Part shown: positions 8,310 through 17,649 of the stretch, piece after piece
Position numbering within the stretch: position 1 is the stretch's first letter
Layout: every line of letters starts with the position of its first letter
Assembly: GCF_004328625.1 (NCBI RefSeq)
Contig: NZ_CP032229.1
Coordinates: forward strand, 3,906,001-3,970,000
Direction: 5' to 3'
DNA: 64,000 nucleotides
Source: Streptomyces seoulensis
GTDB taxonomy: Bacteria > Actinomycetota > Actinomycetes > Streptomycetales > Streptomycetaceae
Notes under the pieces: model-generated
Seen by the model: only the letters and a program-made list of their open reading frames with translations
What the model was told of the DNA's origin: nothing
Databases searched by the model: none
Translations under genes and position numbers: made by a program

Positions 8310-9854
8310 ATGGATATGCACTCTGTGGTGGTGGGGACCACCGGCGTCACCGCGCACGACGTCCTCGCCGTCGCGCGCGGCGGGGCCCGCGTGGAACTGT
8401 CGGAGGAGGCCGTGGCCGCGCTCGCCGCGGCCCGCGAGATCGTGGACGCGCTGGCCGCCAAACCCGATCCGGTCTACGGCGTCTCCACCGGCTTCGGCGC
8501 CCTTGCGACCCGGCACATCAGCCCCGAGCTGCGGGCGCAGCTCCAGCGCAACATCGTCCGCTCGCACGCCGCCGGCATGGGTCCGCGCGTCGAGCGCGAG
8601 GTCGTCCGGGCGCTGATGTTCCTGCGGCTGAAGACGGTCTGCTCCGGGCACACCGGCGTACGCCCCGAGGTCGCGCAGACCATGGCGGACGTGCTCAACG
8701 CCGGGATCACCCCGGTCGTGCACGAGTACGGCTCCCTCGGCTGCTCCGGCGACCTCGCCCCGCTCTCGCACTGCGCGCTGGCCCTGATGGGCGAGGGTGA
8801 CGCCGAGGGCCCCGACGGGACCGTACGCCCGGCCGGTGAGCTGCTGCGCGAGGCCGGTATCGAGCCGGTCGAGCTGCGCGAGAAGGAGGGCCTGGCCCTC
8901 CTCAACGGCACCGACGGCATGCTCGGCATGCTGGTCATGGCCCTCGCGGACCTCGACTCCCTCTACAAGTCGGCCGACATCACCGCCGCCCTCAGCCTGG
9001 AGGGCCTGCTCGGCACGGACAAGGTCCTCGCGCCCGAGCTGCACGCCATCCGCCCGCACCCCGGCCAGGCCGCCTCGGCCGCCAACATGCTCGCGGTGCT
9101 CAAGGGCTCCCAGCTCACCGGGCACCACATGGACGACGCCCCCCGCGTCCAGGACGCCTACTCGGTCCGCTGCGCCCCGCAGGTCGCCGGCGCCGGCCGC
9201 GACACCCTGGCGCACGCCCGCCTGGTCGCCGAGCGCGAGCTGGCCGCCGCCGTCGACAACCCGGTGGTGCTGCCCGACGGCCGGGTGGAGTCCAACGGCA
9301 ACTTCCACGGGGCGCCGGTCGCCTACGTCCTGGACTTCCTCGCCATCGCCGTCGCCGACCTCGGCTCCATCGCCGAGCGGCGCACCGACCGGCTGCTGGA
9401 CAAGAACCGCAGCCACGGCCTGCCGCCGTTCCTCGCGGACGACGCGGGCGTGGACTCCGGCCTGATGATCGCCCAGTACACGCAGGCCGCGCTGGTCAGC
9501 GAGCTGAAGCGGCTCGCCGTACCGGCGTCCGCCGACTCCATCCCGTCCTCCGCGATGCAGGAGGACCACGTCTCCATGGGCTGGTCGGCCGCGCGCAAGC
9601 TGCGGACCGCCGTGGACAACCTGACGCGGGTGATCGCGGTCGAGCTGTACGCGGCCGCCCGTGCCGTCGAGCTGCGGGAGGGGCTGGAGCCCGCGCCCGC
9701 CTCGCGTGCGGTGATCGAGGCCGCGCGGGCCGCCGGGGTGGGCGGTCCGGGACCGGACCGGTTCCTGGCGCCCGACCTGGCCGCCGCCGACGCCTTCGTG
9801 CGCGGGGGCGGGCTCGTGGCGGCCGCCGAGACGGTCACCGGACCGCTGCGCTAG
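8310..9854 (+). CDS. hutH: Histidine ammonia-lyase
   Basis: 514 residues, the normal length. Deaminates L-histidine to urocanate, the first step of histidine use. The MIO prosthetic group forms from C145-S146-G147 within GSLGCSGDLAPLSH; most relatives have Ala-Ser-Gly, while Cys-Ser-Gly is, as I recall, usual in Streptomyces enzymes. Other motifs: YGVSTGFGALATRHI, VQDAYSVRCAPQV and SNGNFHG. The ATG at 8310 begins the conserved MDMHSVVVG; an upstream in-frame start at 8274 would overlap the promoter. No other hut genes lie nearby. Confidence 0.92.
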   Translation: MDMHSVVVGTTGVTAHDVLAVARGGARVELSEEAVAALAAAREIVDALAAKPDPVYGVSTGFGALATRHISPELRAQLQRNIVRSHAAGMGPRVEREVVRALMFLRLKTVCSGHTGVRPEVAQTMADVLNAGITPVVHEYGSLGCSGDLAPLSHCALALMGEGDAEGPDGTVRPAGELLREAGIEPVELREKEGLALLNGTDGMLGMLVMALADLDSLYKSADITAALSLEGLLGTDKVLAPELHAIRPHPGQAASAANMLAVLKGSQLTGHHMDDAPRVQDAYSVRCAPQVAGAGRDTLAHARLVAERELAAAVDNPVVLPDGRVESNGNFHGAPVAYVLDFLAIAVADLGSIAERRTDRLLDKNRSHGLPPFLADDAGVDSGLMIAQYTQAALVSELKRLAVPASADSIPSSAMQEDHVSMGWSAARKLRTAVDNLTRVIAVELYAAARAVELREGLEPAPASRAVIEAARAAGVGGPGPDRFLAPDLAAADAFVRGGGLVAAAETVTGPLR

Positions 9855-9864
9855 CCACCGCTCC

Positions 9865-9900
9865 AAGGGGCCTCACCTGCGGGTGGGGCCCCTTTTTTTT
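9865..9900 (+). terminator. Rho-independent terminator after hutH
   Basis: AAGGGGCC-TCACC pairs with GGTGG-GGCCCCTT around a TGCG loop, followed by a run of eight to nine T. An unusually clear intrinsic terminator for Streptomyces. Confidence 0.85.
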
Positions 9901-9915
9901 GTGTGTGTGCGGCTC

Positions 9916-10266
9916 TCAGATCTCCAGCCGCTCCCGGCGCACCGAATACACCACGAAGCCCGCGCCCACGGCGAGGAACAGGGTGCCGGAGACCACGTAC
10001 GGCGTGGTGTCGAAGCTTCCCGTGTCCGCCAGCCGCGTCGGATCGGAGGCGGTCTGGCCGGCCAGACCGGACACCGTGGTGACCTGCTCGGTGATCCCCG
10101 AGTCCGGGTTCCCGGAGTCCGCCGGCCCGGAGACCGCCGTACCGGCGGTGCCGGCGCCCGTCGTGGGGCCGTCCTGCGAGGCGTTGGCGGACGGGACGAA
10201 CCACAGGGCGCACAGCAGCGTGCCCGCGGCGGTGGCGGTCAGCAACGGACGGCGAGCGGATGCCAC
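9916..10266 (-). CDS. Small secreted surface protein with a LADTG sortase motif
   Basis: 116 residues. Signal peptide (basic RR, hydrophobic core, ANAS cleavage region near residue 30), a short Gly/Ser/Thr-rich exposed segment, LADTG at about residues 80-84, a hydrophobic segment (VVSGTLFLAVGAGFVVYSV) and the tail RRERLEI. This is the layout of a sortase-anchored protein. Streptomyces class E sortases use LAxTG (family knowledge). The mature part would be only about 50 residues. Function unknown. Transcribed towards the hutH terminator. Confidence 0.72.
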   Translation of the reverse strand: MASARRPLLTATAAGTLLCALWFVPSANASQDGPTTGAGTAGTAVSGPADSGNPDSGITEQVTTVSGLAGQTASDPTRLADTGSFDTTPYVVSGTLFLAVGAGFVVYSVRRERLEI

Positions 10267-10363
10267 GGAATATCGATCCCCTTGTGACGCTGGCGAATTG
10301 GCCGTGTGGAGCGATGTTAGTGAAAATCGCGGGTCACAGGAAAGTCACGACAGGTTTCGGTTC

Positions 10364-10369
10364 TAGGCT
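10364..10369 (+). promoter_or_regulatory. -10 box of a probable leaderless transcript
   Basis: TAGGCT is six bases before the ATG at 10376 and no ribosome binding site lies between. Confidence 0.4.
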
Positions 10370-10375
10370 CACCGC

Positions 10376-10735
10376 ATGGACGCCGAAGAGACATCACGTT
10401 TTGTACGCCTTCGAGTGGAGCTGGTCCTCGAAGTGACCGACGACGACGAGCTGACCAAGGCCGCGCTGCGCCGGATCGCCACCGATCCGGAGCTTCCCGA
10501 CACGGAGCGGGCGCACGCCGAGGGTGCTGTGACGGAAGACACCGCCGAGGCGCTGGCCTATCTCGTCGACCCGTTCGACCTGGTCAGCGAGGTGCCCGGG
10601 GTGGAGCTCGCGCAGGCTTCATGGTCCAGCGAGCACACCGAGTACGACGCGGATTCGCCCGAGTGGGACCTCGGCGAGGATGATGAGGACGACGACGAAC
10701 CGGCCGACGACGCGGACGGCCGGAACGAGCGGTAG
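10376..10735 (+). CDS. Conserved acidic hypothetical protein
   Basis: 119 residues, no known function. A folded N-terminal part (about 1-85: RFVRLRVELVLEVTDDDELTKAALRRIA...) is followed by a strongly acidic tail (LGEDDEDDDEPADDADG). No signal peptide or membrane segment. Single gene between a leaderless-type promoter and a strong terminator. Confidence 0.75.
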   Translation: MDAEETSRFVRLRVELVLEVTDDDELTKAALRRIATDPELPDTERAHAEGAVTEDTAEALAYLVDPFDLVSEVPGVELAQASWSSEHTEYDADSPEWDLGEDDEDDDEPADDADGRNER

Positions 10736-10771
10736 CCGGCGGCTTCGCCCGCGGGATTCGGGGCACGGATG

Positions 10772-10800
10772 ACCCGGACGGCAACCGCCGTCCGGGTTTT
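10772..10800 (+). terminator. Intrinsic terminator
   Basis: ACCCGGACGGC and GCCGTCCGGGT form an 11-bp stem around AACC, followed by TTTT. Confidence 0.85.
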
Positions 10801-10974
10801 CTCGTCTCACAAGTGGCGCACGGAGGCCCGCGCACCGCCCGTCCCCGGGACGGGACGTGGTGTTCCCCACAGAACCCCGCTCCGGGGAACGGGAAGGCGC
10901 GGCCGTGACGTTGAGAGAGTTCAACGGGGATTCTCGGGGTTCTGGCGGATTCGGCAACGATGGAGAAGCGTGTG

Positions 10975-12222
10975 ATGACGGACAGTAAGCGGCGCAAGGG
11001 CCTGACGGTCGCGTCCGCACTGCTCGGTGGTGTGCTCGTGCTCACGGGCTGTTCCGGCGGCGGTGACGCCAGTGCGTCCGACGGCGGTGAGAGCTCGCAG
11101 GCGAAGGCCGACGAGGCGGCTGCGCAGAAGTCGTCCGAGGCTCAGATCACGATCACGCCGAAGGACGGCTCGAACAACGCCTCCATCAACAACTCGGCCG
11201 CGGTCAAGGTCGCCAAGGGCACCCTGACCGGCGTGAGCATGACCAGCGCGGACGGCAAGCCGGTCGAGGGCACGCTCTCCGCCGACAAGCTGAGCTGGAA
11301 GCCGACCACCCAGCTGGAGCGGTCGACCACCTACAAGCTCGCCGCCGAGGCCAAGGACTCCGACGGCCGGGTGGCCCACGAGAACGCGTCCTTCACCACG
11401 GTCTCGCCGTCCAACAGCTTCATAGGCAACTTCACCCCGGACAACGGCAGCACCGTCGGGGTGGGCATGCCCGTGTCGATCAACTTCGACAAGGCGATCA
11501 CCGACAAGGCCGCCGTGCAGAAGGGGATCACCGTCTCCTCCTCCAGCGGTCAGGAGGTTGTCGGCCACTGGTTCAACGCCAACCGGATCGACTTCCGCCC
11601 GGAGACGTACTGGAAGGCCAACTCCACCGTCACGCTGAAGCTGGCGCTCGACGGGGTCGAGGGCGCCAACGGCGTCTACGGCGTCCAGCAGAAGACGGTC
11701 ACCTTCCACGTCGGCCGCAACCAGGTGTCCTACATCGACGCCAGGACCAAGCAGATGAAGGTCACGCAGGACGGCAAGGTCGTCAAGCAGATACCGATCT
11801 CCGCCGGTTCCCCGGAGAACAAGACCTACGCCGGCACCATGGTCATGTCCGAGAAGTTCGAGCAGACCCGGATGAACGGCGCGACCGTCGGCTTCACCGA
11901 CGACGACGGCAAGGGCGAGTACGACATCAAGGACGTGCCGCACGCCATCCGCCTCACCGGCTCCGGCACCTTCCTGCACGGCAACTACTGGGGCGCGAAG
12001 TCCATCTTCGGCAACGAGAACACCAGCCACGGCTGTGTGGGCCTCTCCGACACCAAGGGCGCCAAGGACCCGAACACCCCGGCCGCCTGGGTGTTCAACC
12101 ACTCCCTCGTCGGTGACGTGGTGGTCATCAAGAACACCGGTGACAAGACCGTCGCCCCGGACAACGGCCTCAACGGCTGGAACATGGACTGGGCGCAGTG
12201 GAAGGCCGGTTCGGCCGTCTGA
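10975..12222 (+). CDS. L,D-transpeptidase lipoprotein
   Basis: 415 residues. Type II signal peptide with lipobox VLTGC, lipidated Cys at residue 26, then a Ser/Ala-rich linker. Two Ig-like modules (about 60-260; ITPKDGSNNASINNSAAVKV, FTPDNGSTVGVGMPVSI) precede the YkuD catalytic domain with the conserved His in FLHGNYWG and the nucleophile in SHGCVGLSD. Makes 3-3 crosslinks in peptidoglycan outside the membrane. GGAG at 10962-10965 is nine bases before the ATG at 10975; the ATG at 10960 overlaps that site and is less likely. Confidence 0.9.
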   Translation: MTDSKRRKGLTVASALLGGVLVLTGCSGGGDASASDGGESSQAKADEAAAQKSSEAQITITPKDGSNNASINNSAAVKVAKGTLTGVSMTSADGKPVEGTLSADKLSWKPTTQLERSTTYKLAAEAKDSDGRVAHENASFTTVSPSNSFIGNFTPDNGSTVGVGMPVSINFDKAITDKAAVQKGITVSSSSGQEVVGHWFNANRIDFRPETYWKANSTVTLKLALDGVEGANGVYGVQQKTVTFHVGRNQVSYIDARTKQMKVTQDGKVVKQIPISAGSPENKTYAGTMVMSEKFEQTRMNGATVGFTDDDGKGEYDIKDVPHAIRLTGSGTFLHGNYWGAKSIFGNENTSHGCVGLSDTKGAKDPNTPAAWVFNHSLVGDVVVIKNTGDKTVAPDNGLNGWNMDWAQWKAGSAV

Positions 12223-12250
12223 CCGCTCGCTGGACCCCCTGAGCGCACAC

Positions 12251-12283
12251 GTGCCGCCCCTCCTGGTGAGGGGCGGCACTTCT
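12251..12283. terminator. Bidirectional terminator
   Basis: GTGCCGCCCCTC and GAGGGGCGGCAC form a perfect 12-bp stem with a five-base loop between the convergent transpeptidase and XRE genes. Confidence 0.75.
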
Positions 12284-12286
12284 GTC

Positions 12287-13174
12287 TCAGAGCGTCGGTA
12301 CCGCGGCAGCGCCCCAGCTGGCCAGCAGGCGCAGGGACTCGGCCGAGGCGGAGTCCGGTTCGGCGTGGTAGACGATCAGGTTGAGGTCCGCGTCGCCGGT
12401 CACCCGCAACCCCTCGAAGCCGAGGGCGAGTTCACCGACCAGCGGATGCCGCAGCCGCTTCACGCCGTAGAACTGCTCCTTCACGTCGTGGGTGGCCCAC
12501 AGGCGGCGGAACTCCTCGCTCTTGACGGAGAGTTCGCCGACCAGCGCGGCCAGCCGGGCGTCGTCCGGGAAGCGTCCGGCGTCCATGCGCAGCCCGCAGA
12601 CGATGTCGATCGCCTTCTGCTCCCAGTCGACGAACAGCTCGCGGTACTCCGGGCAGAGGAACACCAGCCGGGCCCAGGTGCGGTCCTCCGGCGCGAGCCC
12701 GCCCCAGTCGCCGAACAGCGCGGTCGCCATCCGGTTCCAGGCCAGGATCTCGGTGCGCCGCCCGGTGATGTACGCCGGGACCGCGTCCATCGAGGCCAGC
12801 AGGTGCTGGAGTGCGGTCCGCACCTGGGGGCGGCGGGCCGGCGGGCGCTTCTTGTGCGGGGCCGGCTTGGCCAGATGGGTCAGGTGCGCGTGCTCGGCGT
12901 CGGTCAGGCGCAGGGCGCGGGCGATGGAGTCCAGCACCTCCGCCGACACGTTCCGCCCGTTGCCCTGCTCCAGCCGCGTGTAGTACGCCACCGACACCCC
13001 GGCCAGCTGCGCCAGCTCCTCCCGGCGCAGCCCCGGCACCCGGCGGCGCCGGCCGAAGTCGGGCAGGCCCACGTCCTCCGGCTTGAGCCGGGCCCGGCGG
13101 CTGCGCAGGAACTCGCTCAGCTCGGCCCGCCGGTCCAGCGGACGGCTCACGGCCGCCTCGGGCTGTTCGTCCAT
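12287..13174 (-). CDS. MmyB-like XRE transcriptional regulator
   Basis: 295 residues. N-terminal helix-turn-helix (LGxFLRSRRARLKPEDVG-like start, then VPGLRREELAQLAGVSVAYYTRLEQGNG). The C-terminal MmyB-type ligand-binding domain (about 100-280) has AYITGRRTEILAWNRMATALFGDW and VKRLRHPLVGELALGFEGLRV. This family is typically divergent from a dehydrogenase gene it controls, and here an alcohol dehydrogenase is divergent across a 180-bp gap. The ligand is unknown; fatty-acid binding has been proposed for the domain. Confidence 0.88.
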   Translation of the reverse strand: MDEQPEAAVSRPLDRRAELSEFLRSRRARLKPEDVGLPDFGRRRRVPGLRREELAQLAGVSVAYYTRLEQGNGRNVSAEVLDSIARALRLTDAEHAHLTHLAKPAPHKKRPPARRPQVRTALQHLLASMDAVPAYITGRRTEILAWNRMATALFGDWGGLAPEDRTWARLVFLCPEYRELFVDWEQKAIDIVCGLRMDAGRFPDDARLAALVGELSVKSEEFRRLWATHDVKEQFYGVKRLRHPLVGELALGFEGLRVTGDADLNLIVYHAEPDSASAESLRLLASWGAAAVPTL

Positions 13175-13218
13175 GTGCTCAAGTATCGAGGGCGGCGACG
13201 GGACGTACGCCCCTCAGC

Positions 13219-13231
13219 CTGTCCCCGGCAG
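13219..13231. promoter_or_regulatory. Candidate operator of the MmyB-like regulator
   Basis: CTGTC-CCC-GGCAG is a near-palindrome in the divergent intergenic region, with one mismatch between half-sites. Position fits an operator; the binding protein is inferred. Confidence 0.3.
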
Positions 13232-13354
13232 TGGTAGGCACAGCGGTCGTACGCAAAGGCGTGACCTGGGTGGGAGCGGAAGAAGGGGGCACGCTGGGGG
13301 AGTGCCCGGTCGAGAAGGTGGCCGGGCCACGGCGAAGCTTAGGAGAATCCCGGC

Positions 13355-14398
13355 ATGACCACTGTTGCTGCGTACGCCGCGCCCGCCCCCAAGGCCCCCC
13401 TGGAGCGGACCACGATCGAGCGGCGGCCGGTCGGCGACCACGACGTCCTGATCGACATCAAGTTCGCGGGGATCTGCCACTCCGACATCCACCAGGCCCG
13501 CGACGGCTGGAGCGAGGGCATCTTCCCGATGGTCCCCGGCCACGAGATCGCCGGTGTGGTCACCGAGGTCGGCCCCGAGGTCACCAAGTTCTCGGTGGGC
13601 GACCGGGTGGGCGTCGGCTGCATGGTCGACTCCTGCCGCGAGTGCGACAACTGCAAGGCCGGACTGGAGCCGTACTGCACCGGCGGCGGCCCGGTCCTCA
13701 CGTACAACGACAAGGACAAGGAGGGCGAGCCCACCTACGGCGGTTACTCCGAGCAGATCGTCGTCGGCGAGGACTTCGTCGTCCGCATCCCCGACGGGCT
13801 GGGCCTGGACGTGGCCGCGCCGCTGCTGTGCGCCGGCATCACCACGTACTCCCCGCTCAGGCACTGGGGCGTCGGCCCCGGCAAGAAGGTCGCCGTGGTC
13901 GGCCTCGGCGGGCTCGGCCACGTCGGCGTGAAGCTGGCGCACGCGATGGGCGCGGAGGTCACCGTCCTCTCGCAGTCCCTGCGCAAGAAGGACGACGGCC
14001 TGCGGCTCGGCGCCGACCACTACTACGCCACCAGCGACCCGGAGACCTTCGAGAAGCTGGCCGGCACCTTCGACGTCATCCTGAACACCGTCTCGGCCCC
14101 GCTGGACTTCGCGGCCTACATGTCCCTGCTGCGCCTGGACGGCGCCATGGTCAACGTCGGCCTCCCGGAGGAGCCGGTGCAGGTCACCCTCCAGTCCATC
14201 TTCGGCAACCGCCGCAACCTCACCACCTCCAACATCGGCGGCATCCCGGAGACCCAGGAGATGCTCGACTTCTGCGCGGAGCACGGGGTCGGTGCCGAGA
14301 TCGAGCTGATCGGCGCGGGCGAGATCAACGACGCGTACGAGCGCGTGACCGCGAGCGACGTGCGGTACCGGTTCGTGATCGACGCGGCGACGATCTGA
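13355..14398 (+). CDS. Zinc-dependent NAD(P) alcohol dehydrogenase (YahK/CAD type)
   Basis: 347 residues, medium-chain dehydrogenase. Catalytic zinc ligands appear in [11 protein letters not shown] and PGHEIAGVV. The structural zinc lobe is [15 protein letters not shown]. The Rossmann motif [18 protein letters not shown] is followed by [20 protein letters not shown]. Probably reduces aldehydes with NADPH. AGGAG precedes the ATG. Divergent from the MmyB-like regulator; ends at a strong hairpin shared with msrA. Confidence 0.88.
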   Translation: MTTVAAYAAPAPKAPLERTTIERRPVGDHDVLIDIKFAGICHSDIHQARDGWSEGIFPMVPGHEIAGVVTEVGPEVTKFSVGDRVGVGCMVDSCRECDNCKAGLEPYCTGGGPVLTYNDKDKEGEPTYGGYSEQIVVGEDFVVRIPDGLGLDVAAPLLCAGITTYSPLRHWGVGPGKKVAVVGLGGLGHVGVKLAHAMGAEVTVLSQSLRKKDDGLRLGADHYYATSDPETFEKLAGTFDVILNTVSAPLDFAAYMSLLRLDGAMVNVGLPEEPVQVTLQSIFGNRRNLTTSNIGGIPETQEMLDFCAEHGVGAEIELIGAGEINDAYERVTASDVRYRFVIDAATI

Positions 14399-14410
14399 CG
14401 CGCCAGGCAT

Positions 14411-14451
14411 GAAGAAGGGCCGCCCGGCCGGAGCCGGGCGGCCCGTTCTTC
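14411..14451. terminator. Bidirectional terminator
   Basis: GGGCCGCCCGGC and GCCGGGCGGCCC form a 12-bp stem with outer GAAGAA/TTCTTC pairing. It separates the convergent dehydrogenase and msrA genes. Confidence 0.85.
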
Positions 14452-14456
14452 CGCGC

Positions 14457-15122
14457 TCAGCCCTGCGCGGGGGCGACGCCGATCGGGCAGGAGACGCCCG
14501 TGCCGCCGATGCCGCAGTACCCGGCGGGGTTCTTGTCCAGGTACTGCTGGTGGTAGGGCTCGGCCGGGTAGAAGGGCCGGCCCTCGGCGGGGAGGATCTC
14601 CGTGGTGATCGTGCCGTGCCCGGAGCCGGTGAGCACCTTCTGGTACGCGGCACGCGACGCCTCGGCGGCGGCCGCCTGCTCCGGGGTGTGGGTGTAGATC
14701 GCGGAACGGTACTGCGTACCCACGTCGTTGCCCTGGCGGAAGCCCTGCGTCGGGTCGTGGGACTCCCAGAAGGTCTTGAGCAGCTGCTCGTAGGAGATGA
14801 CCTTCGGGTCGTAGACCACGCGGACCGCCTCGGTGTGGCCGGTCAGGCCCGAGCACGCCTCCTCATAGGTGGGGTTCTCGGTGTAGCCGCCCTGGTAGCC
14901 CACGAGCGTGGTGTAGATCCCCGCGGGGAGCTGCCAGAACTTGCGCTCCGCGCCCCAGAAGCAGCCCAGCCCGAAGTCGGCGACCTCCAGGCCCTCGGGG
15001 TAAGGGCCGTCGAGCGGGTTGCCGAGGACGGTGTGCCGGGCGGGGACCTCGAAGGCGGGCACGTCCCGCCCCGCGAGCGCCTGCTCGGGGGTGGGCAGCT
15101 GCGGTGTGCGGCCGAACAGCAT
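14457..15122 (-). CDS. msrA: Peptide methionine-(S)-S-oxide reductase
   Basis: 221 residues. Repairs oxidised methionine in proteins. The catalytic motif is [11 protein letters not shown], followed by [21 protein letters not shown], and the C-terminal resolving cysteines are in [13 protein letters not shown] chose the ATG at 15122 (MLFGRTPQL) because GGGAG lies just upstream and the residues before it are low-complexity. Confidence 0.92.
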   Translation of the reverse strand: MLFGRTPQLPTPEQALAGRDVPAFEVPARHTVLGNPLDGPYPEGLEVADFGLGCFWGAERKFWQLPAGIYTTLVGYQGGYTENPTYEEACSGLTGHTEAVRVVYDPKVISYEQLLKTFWESHDPTQGFRQGNDVGTQYRSAIYTHTPEQAAAAEASRAAYQKVLTGSGHGTITTEILPAEGRPFYPAEPYHQQYLDKNPAGYCGIGGTGVSCPIGVAPAQG

Positions 15123-15229
15123 GGGGTCTCCCTGGTCGGTCTCGGTGCGGACGGGGTACCCGTGACAACGCCCGGGGCGCCCCCCGCATTCCGGCGCGGC
15201 ACACTGCAACCCCAGGTGGGGCCCGGGGT

Positions 15230-16348
15230 TCAGCCCGGCAGGGTGGCTGGGTTGCCGCCGTTGGCCTCGTAGCCCGCTACCGCCAGGGCCCGGTAGACGG
15301 CGAACGTCTCGGCCGGGTCCTCGGAGAGGCTCCAGGGCAGGGCGCCGACGTGGCCGTCGACGTGCACCAGCTGGTCCATGGCTTCCGCCCAGCGCTCGGC
15401 CCGCACCAGGAAGAACACCAGCAGATGCCGTACGTGCGCGAGCATCGGGTCGTCGGGGCGTGCGGAGTGCACCGCGTGCAGCGCGCCGTGTATCGCCCTG
15501 ACCACGACCTCGCTGCGGTAGAAGCCGGCGACCAGGTTCACCTCGGGCAGGTGCTCGAAGACCGCGAACAGCGGCAGCGCGGCCAGCAGCGAACCCCGGG
15601 GCGCGCGGGCGGCGGCGGCCTCGGCGAAGGCGTACGCCTCCTCGCGCGAGCCGTGCCACTTCTCGCAGGTGTAGTGCAGCGCGGCCAGGTGGGCGCCCAT
15701 GTGGTGCGGGGCGACGCCCAGGATCTTCCCCCACAGCTCGTCGAACTCCGGGCGGGACCAGCCCAGGCCCCGCGCCACGGACAGCATCGTGAGGTGTGGC
15801 ACCGGGTCACCGGGGGCGGCCAGCGCGGCCCGCTCGCACGCGTCCCGCGCCTCCTCCATGATGATCCGGAAGTCGTCCGTGCCCGGCACCGAGGTGCGCC
15901 ACGCCTGCTGGGCGAGGAACTCGGCGTGCACCGCCGTGCCGCCCGCGTCCTTCGGCTGCTCGGCCCGCCACACCCGCAGCCACTGGCCGCCCGGCGTCTG
16001 ATGCACCCCGCCCGGCCGCTCGCGCAGCTCCAGCGAGGCCGCCCCGGCGAACGCCTGCACCCGCTGCCAGCGCGTCTCGCCGTCGGCCTCCGTACCCGCG
16101 AGGAGCTGGGCGGCGGCGCGGTACTCACCGGTGCGGCCGACCAGGTCCAGCACGTCCACCAGGTCCTGGTCCGGGCCCGGCATCCGCACGTCCAGCTCCT
16201 CCTGGCGCAGGAAGCCGTACCGCTCGGGGTCGGCGGCGTCCGGGTGGCCCGGATGCACACGCTCGATCCCGCCGCGCCCGCGCCGGATCAGCGGGAGCAG
16301 CGCGAAGGCCAGCAGGGCCAGCGCCAGGAGCAGCCAGAGAGTCGCCAT
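15230..16348 (-). CDS. Membrane-anchored hypothetical protein with helical repeats
   Basis: 372 residues, unknown function. One N-terminal transmembrane helix ([18 protein letters not shown]) precedes the basic RRGRGG, so it is anchored in the membrane with the bulk probably cytoplasmic. The rest is alanine-rich and helical, with TPR-like pairs (for example [30 protein letters not shown] and [19 protein letters not shown]). Lies head to head with metB. Confidence 0.75.
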   Translation of the reverse strand: MATLWLLLALALLAFALLPLIRRGRGGIERVHPGHPDAADPERYGFLRQEELDVRMPGPDQDLVDVLDLVGRTGEYRAAAQLLAGTEADGETRWQRVQAFAGAASLELRERPGGVHQTPGGQWLRVWRAEQPKDAGGTAVHAEFLAQQAWRTSVPGTDDFRIIMEEARDACERAALAAPGDPVPHLTMLSVARGLGWSRPEFDELWGKILGVAPHHMGAHLAALHYTCEKWHGSREEAYAFAEAAAARAPRGSLLAALPLFAVFEHLPEVNLVAGFYRSEVVVRAIHGALHAVHSARPDDPMLAHVRHLLVFFLVRAERWAEAMDQLVHVDGHVGALPWSLSEDPAETFAVYRALAVAGYEANGGNPATLPG

Positions 16349-16463
16349 GCGTCAAGCGAACCAGATCCCGCCGACACTTGGCCAACCCCTCCCGCCGGCC
16401 TGTGGAAAACTCCGGCCGGCACCAGTTCCCCTCCGGTGTCCGCCATCATCCCCGCGAGCGCAC

Positions 16464-16469
16464 TACGCT
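16464..16469 (+). promoter_or_regulatory. -10 box before metB
   Basis: TACGCT lies eight bases before the metB ATG without an intervening ribosome binding site, suggesting a leaderless message. Confidence 0.4.
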
Positions 16470-16477
16470 CGGTTCAC

Positions 16478-17635
16478 ATGAGCGACAGGCACATCAGCGA
16501 GCACTTCGAGACACTGGCGATCCACGCGGGCAACACCGCCGATCCCCTCACCGGCGCGGTCGTCCCGCCCATCTACCAGGTCTCGACCTACAAGCAGGAC
16601 GGCGTGGGCGGGCTGCGCAACGGCTACGAGTACAGCCGCAGCGCCAACCCGACCAGGGCGGCGCTGGAGGAGAACCTCGCGGCGCTGGAGGGCGGCCGAC
16701 GCGGCTTCGCGTTCGCCTCCGGCCTCGCCGCCGAGGACACCCTGCTGCGTACGCTGCTCAGCCCCGGCGACCACGTGGTCATCCCGAACGACGCCTACGG
16801 CGGCACCTTCCGGCTGTTCGCCAAGGTCGCCTCCCGCTGGGGCGTCGAGTGGTCCGTGGCCGACACCAGCGACCCGGCGGCCGTGCGCGCCGCGATGACC
16901 CCGCGCACCAAGGCCGTCTGGGTGGAGACCCCCTCCAACCCGCTGCTCGGCATCACCGACATCGCCGCCGTGGCCCAGGTCGCGCACGCCGGCGGGGCGA
17001 AGCTGGTCGTGGACAACACCTTCGCCACCCCCTACCTCCAGCAGCCGCTGGCGCTCGGCGCCGACGTCGTCGTGCACTCGCTGACCAAGTACATGGGCGG
17101 CCACTCCGACGTGGTCGGCGGTGCGCTGATCGTCGCCGACGAGGAGCTGGGCGAGGAGATCGGCTTCCACCAGAACTCGATGGGCGGCGTCGCCGGACCG
17201 TTCGACTCCTGGCTGGTGCTGCGCGGCACCAAGACCCTCGCGGTGCGCATGGACCGGCACAGCGAGAACGCCACCAAGGTCGCCGACATGCTGTCCCGGC
17301 ACCCGCGCGTGAGCAGCGTGCTCTACCCGGGCCTGCCCGAGCACCCCGGCCACGAGGTCGCGGCCAAGCAGATGCGGGCGTTCGGCGGCATGATCTCGTT
17401 CCGCGTCAAGGACGGCGAGGAGGCGGCGGTCTCCGTGTGCGACCGCACCCAGATCTTCACCCTCGGCGAGTCCCTGGGCGGTGTCGAGTCCCTCATCGAG
17501 CACCCGGGCCGGATGACGCACGCCTCCGTCGCAGGTTCGCTGCTGGAGGTCCCCTCCGACCTGGTCCGTCTCTCCGTCGGCATCGAGAACGCGGACGACC
17601 TCGTCGAGGACCTCAAGCAGGCGCTCGACAAGTAG
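16478..17635 (+). CDS. metB: Cystathionine gamma-synthase
   Basis: 385 residues, PLP-dependent Cys/Met metabolism family. Joins an acylated homoserine to cysteine to give cystathionine; in actinomycetes the enzyme may also act as a lyase. The PLP lysine K204 is in HSLTKYMGGHSDVVGGA. Other motifs: EYSRSANPTRAALE, FASGLAAEDTLLRTLL and the C-terminal SLGGVESLIEHPGRMTHASV. The ATG at 16478 matches the usual MSDRHISEHFETLAIHAG opening; longer upstream frames are low-complexity. Confidence 0.9.
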   Translation: MSDRHISEHFETLAIHAGNTADPLTGAVVPPIYQVSTYKQDGVGGLRNGYEYSRSANPTRAALEENLAALEGGRRGFAFASGLAAEDTLLRTLLSPGDHVVIPNDAYGGTFRLFAKVASRWGVEWSVADTSDPAAVRAAMTPRTKAVWVETPSNPLLGITDIAAVAQVAHAGGAKLVVDNTFATPYLQQPLALGADVVVHSLTKYMGGHSDVVGGALIVADEELGEEIGFHQNSMGGVAGPFDSWLVLRGTKTLAVRMDRHSENATKVADMLSRHPRVSSVLYPGLPEHPGHEVAAKQMRAFGGMISFRVKDGEEAAVSVCDRTQIFTLGESLGGVESLIEHPGRMTHASVAGSLLEVPSDLVRLSVGIENADDLVEDLKQALDK

Positions 17636-17649
17636 GCGCGCCCTCCGGC

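Noticed and set aside
8742..8750. HutH active-site Cys-Ser-Gly instead of Ala-Ser-Gly as a defect
   Set aside because: The MIO-forming Ser and Gly are kept and Cys at the first position is, as I recall, normal in Streptomyces histidine ammonia-lyases.
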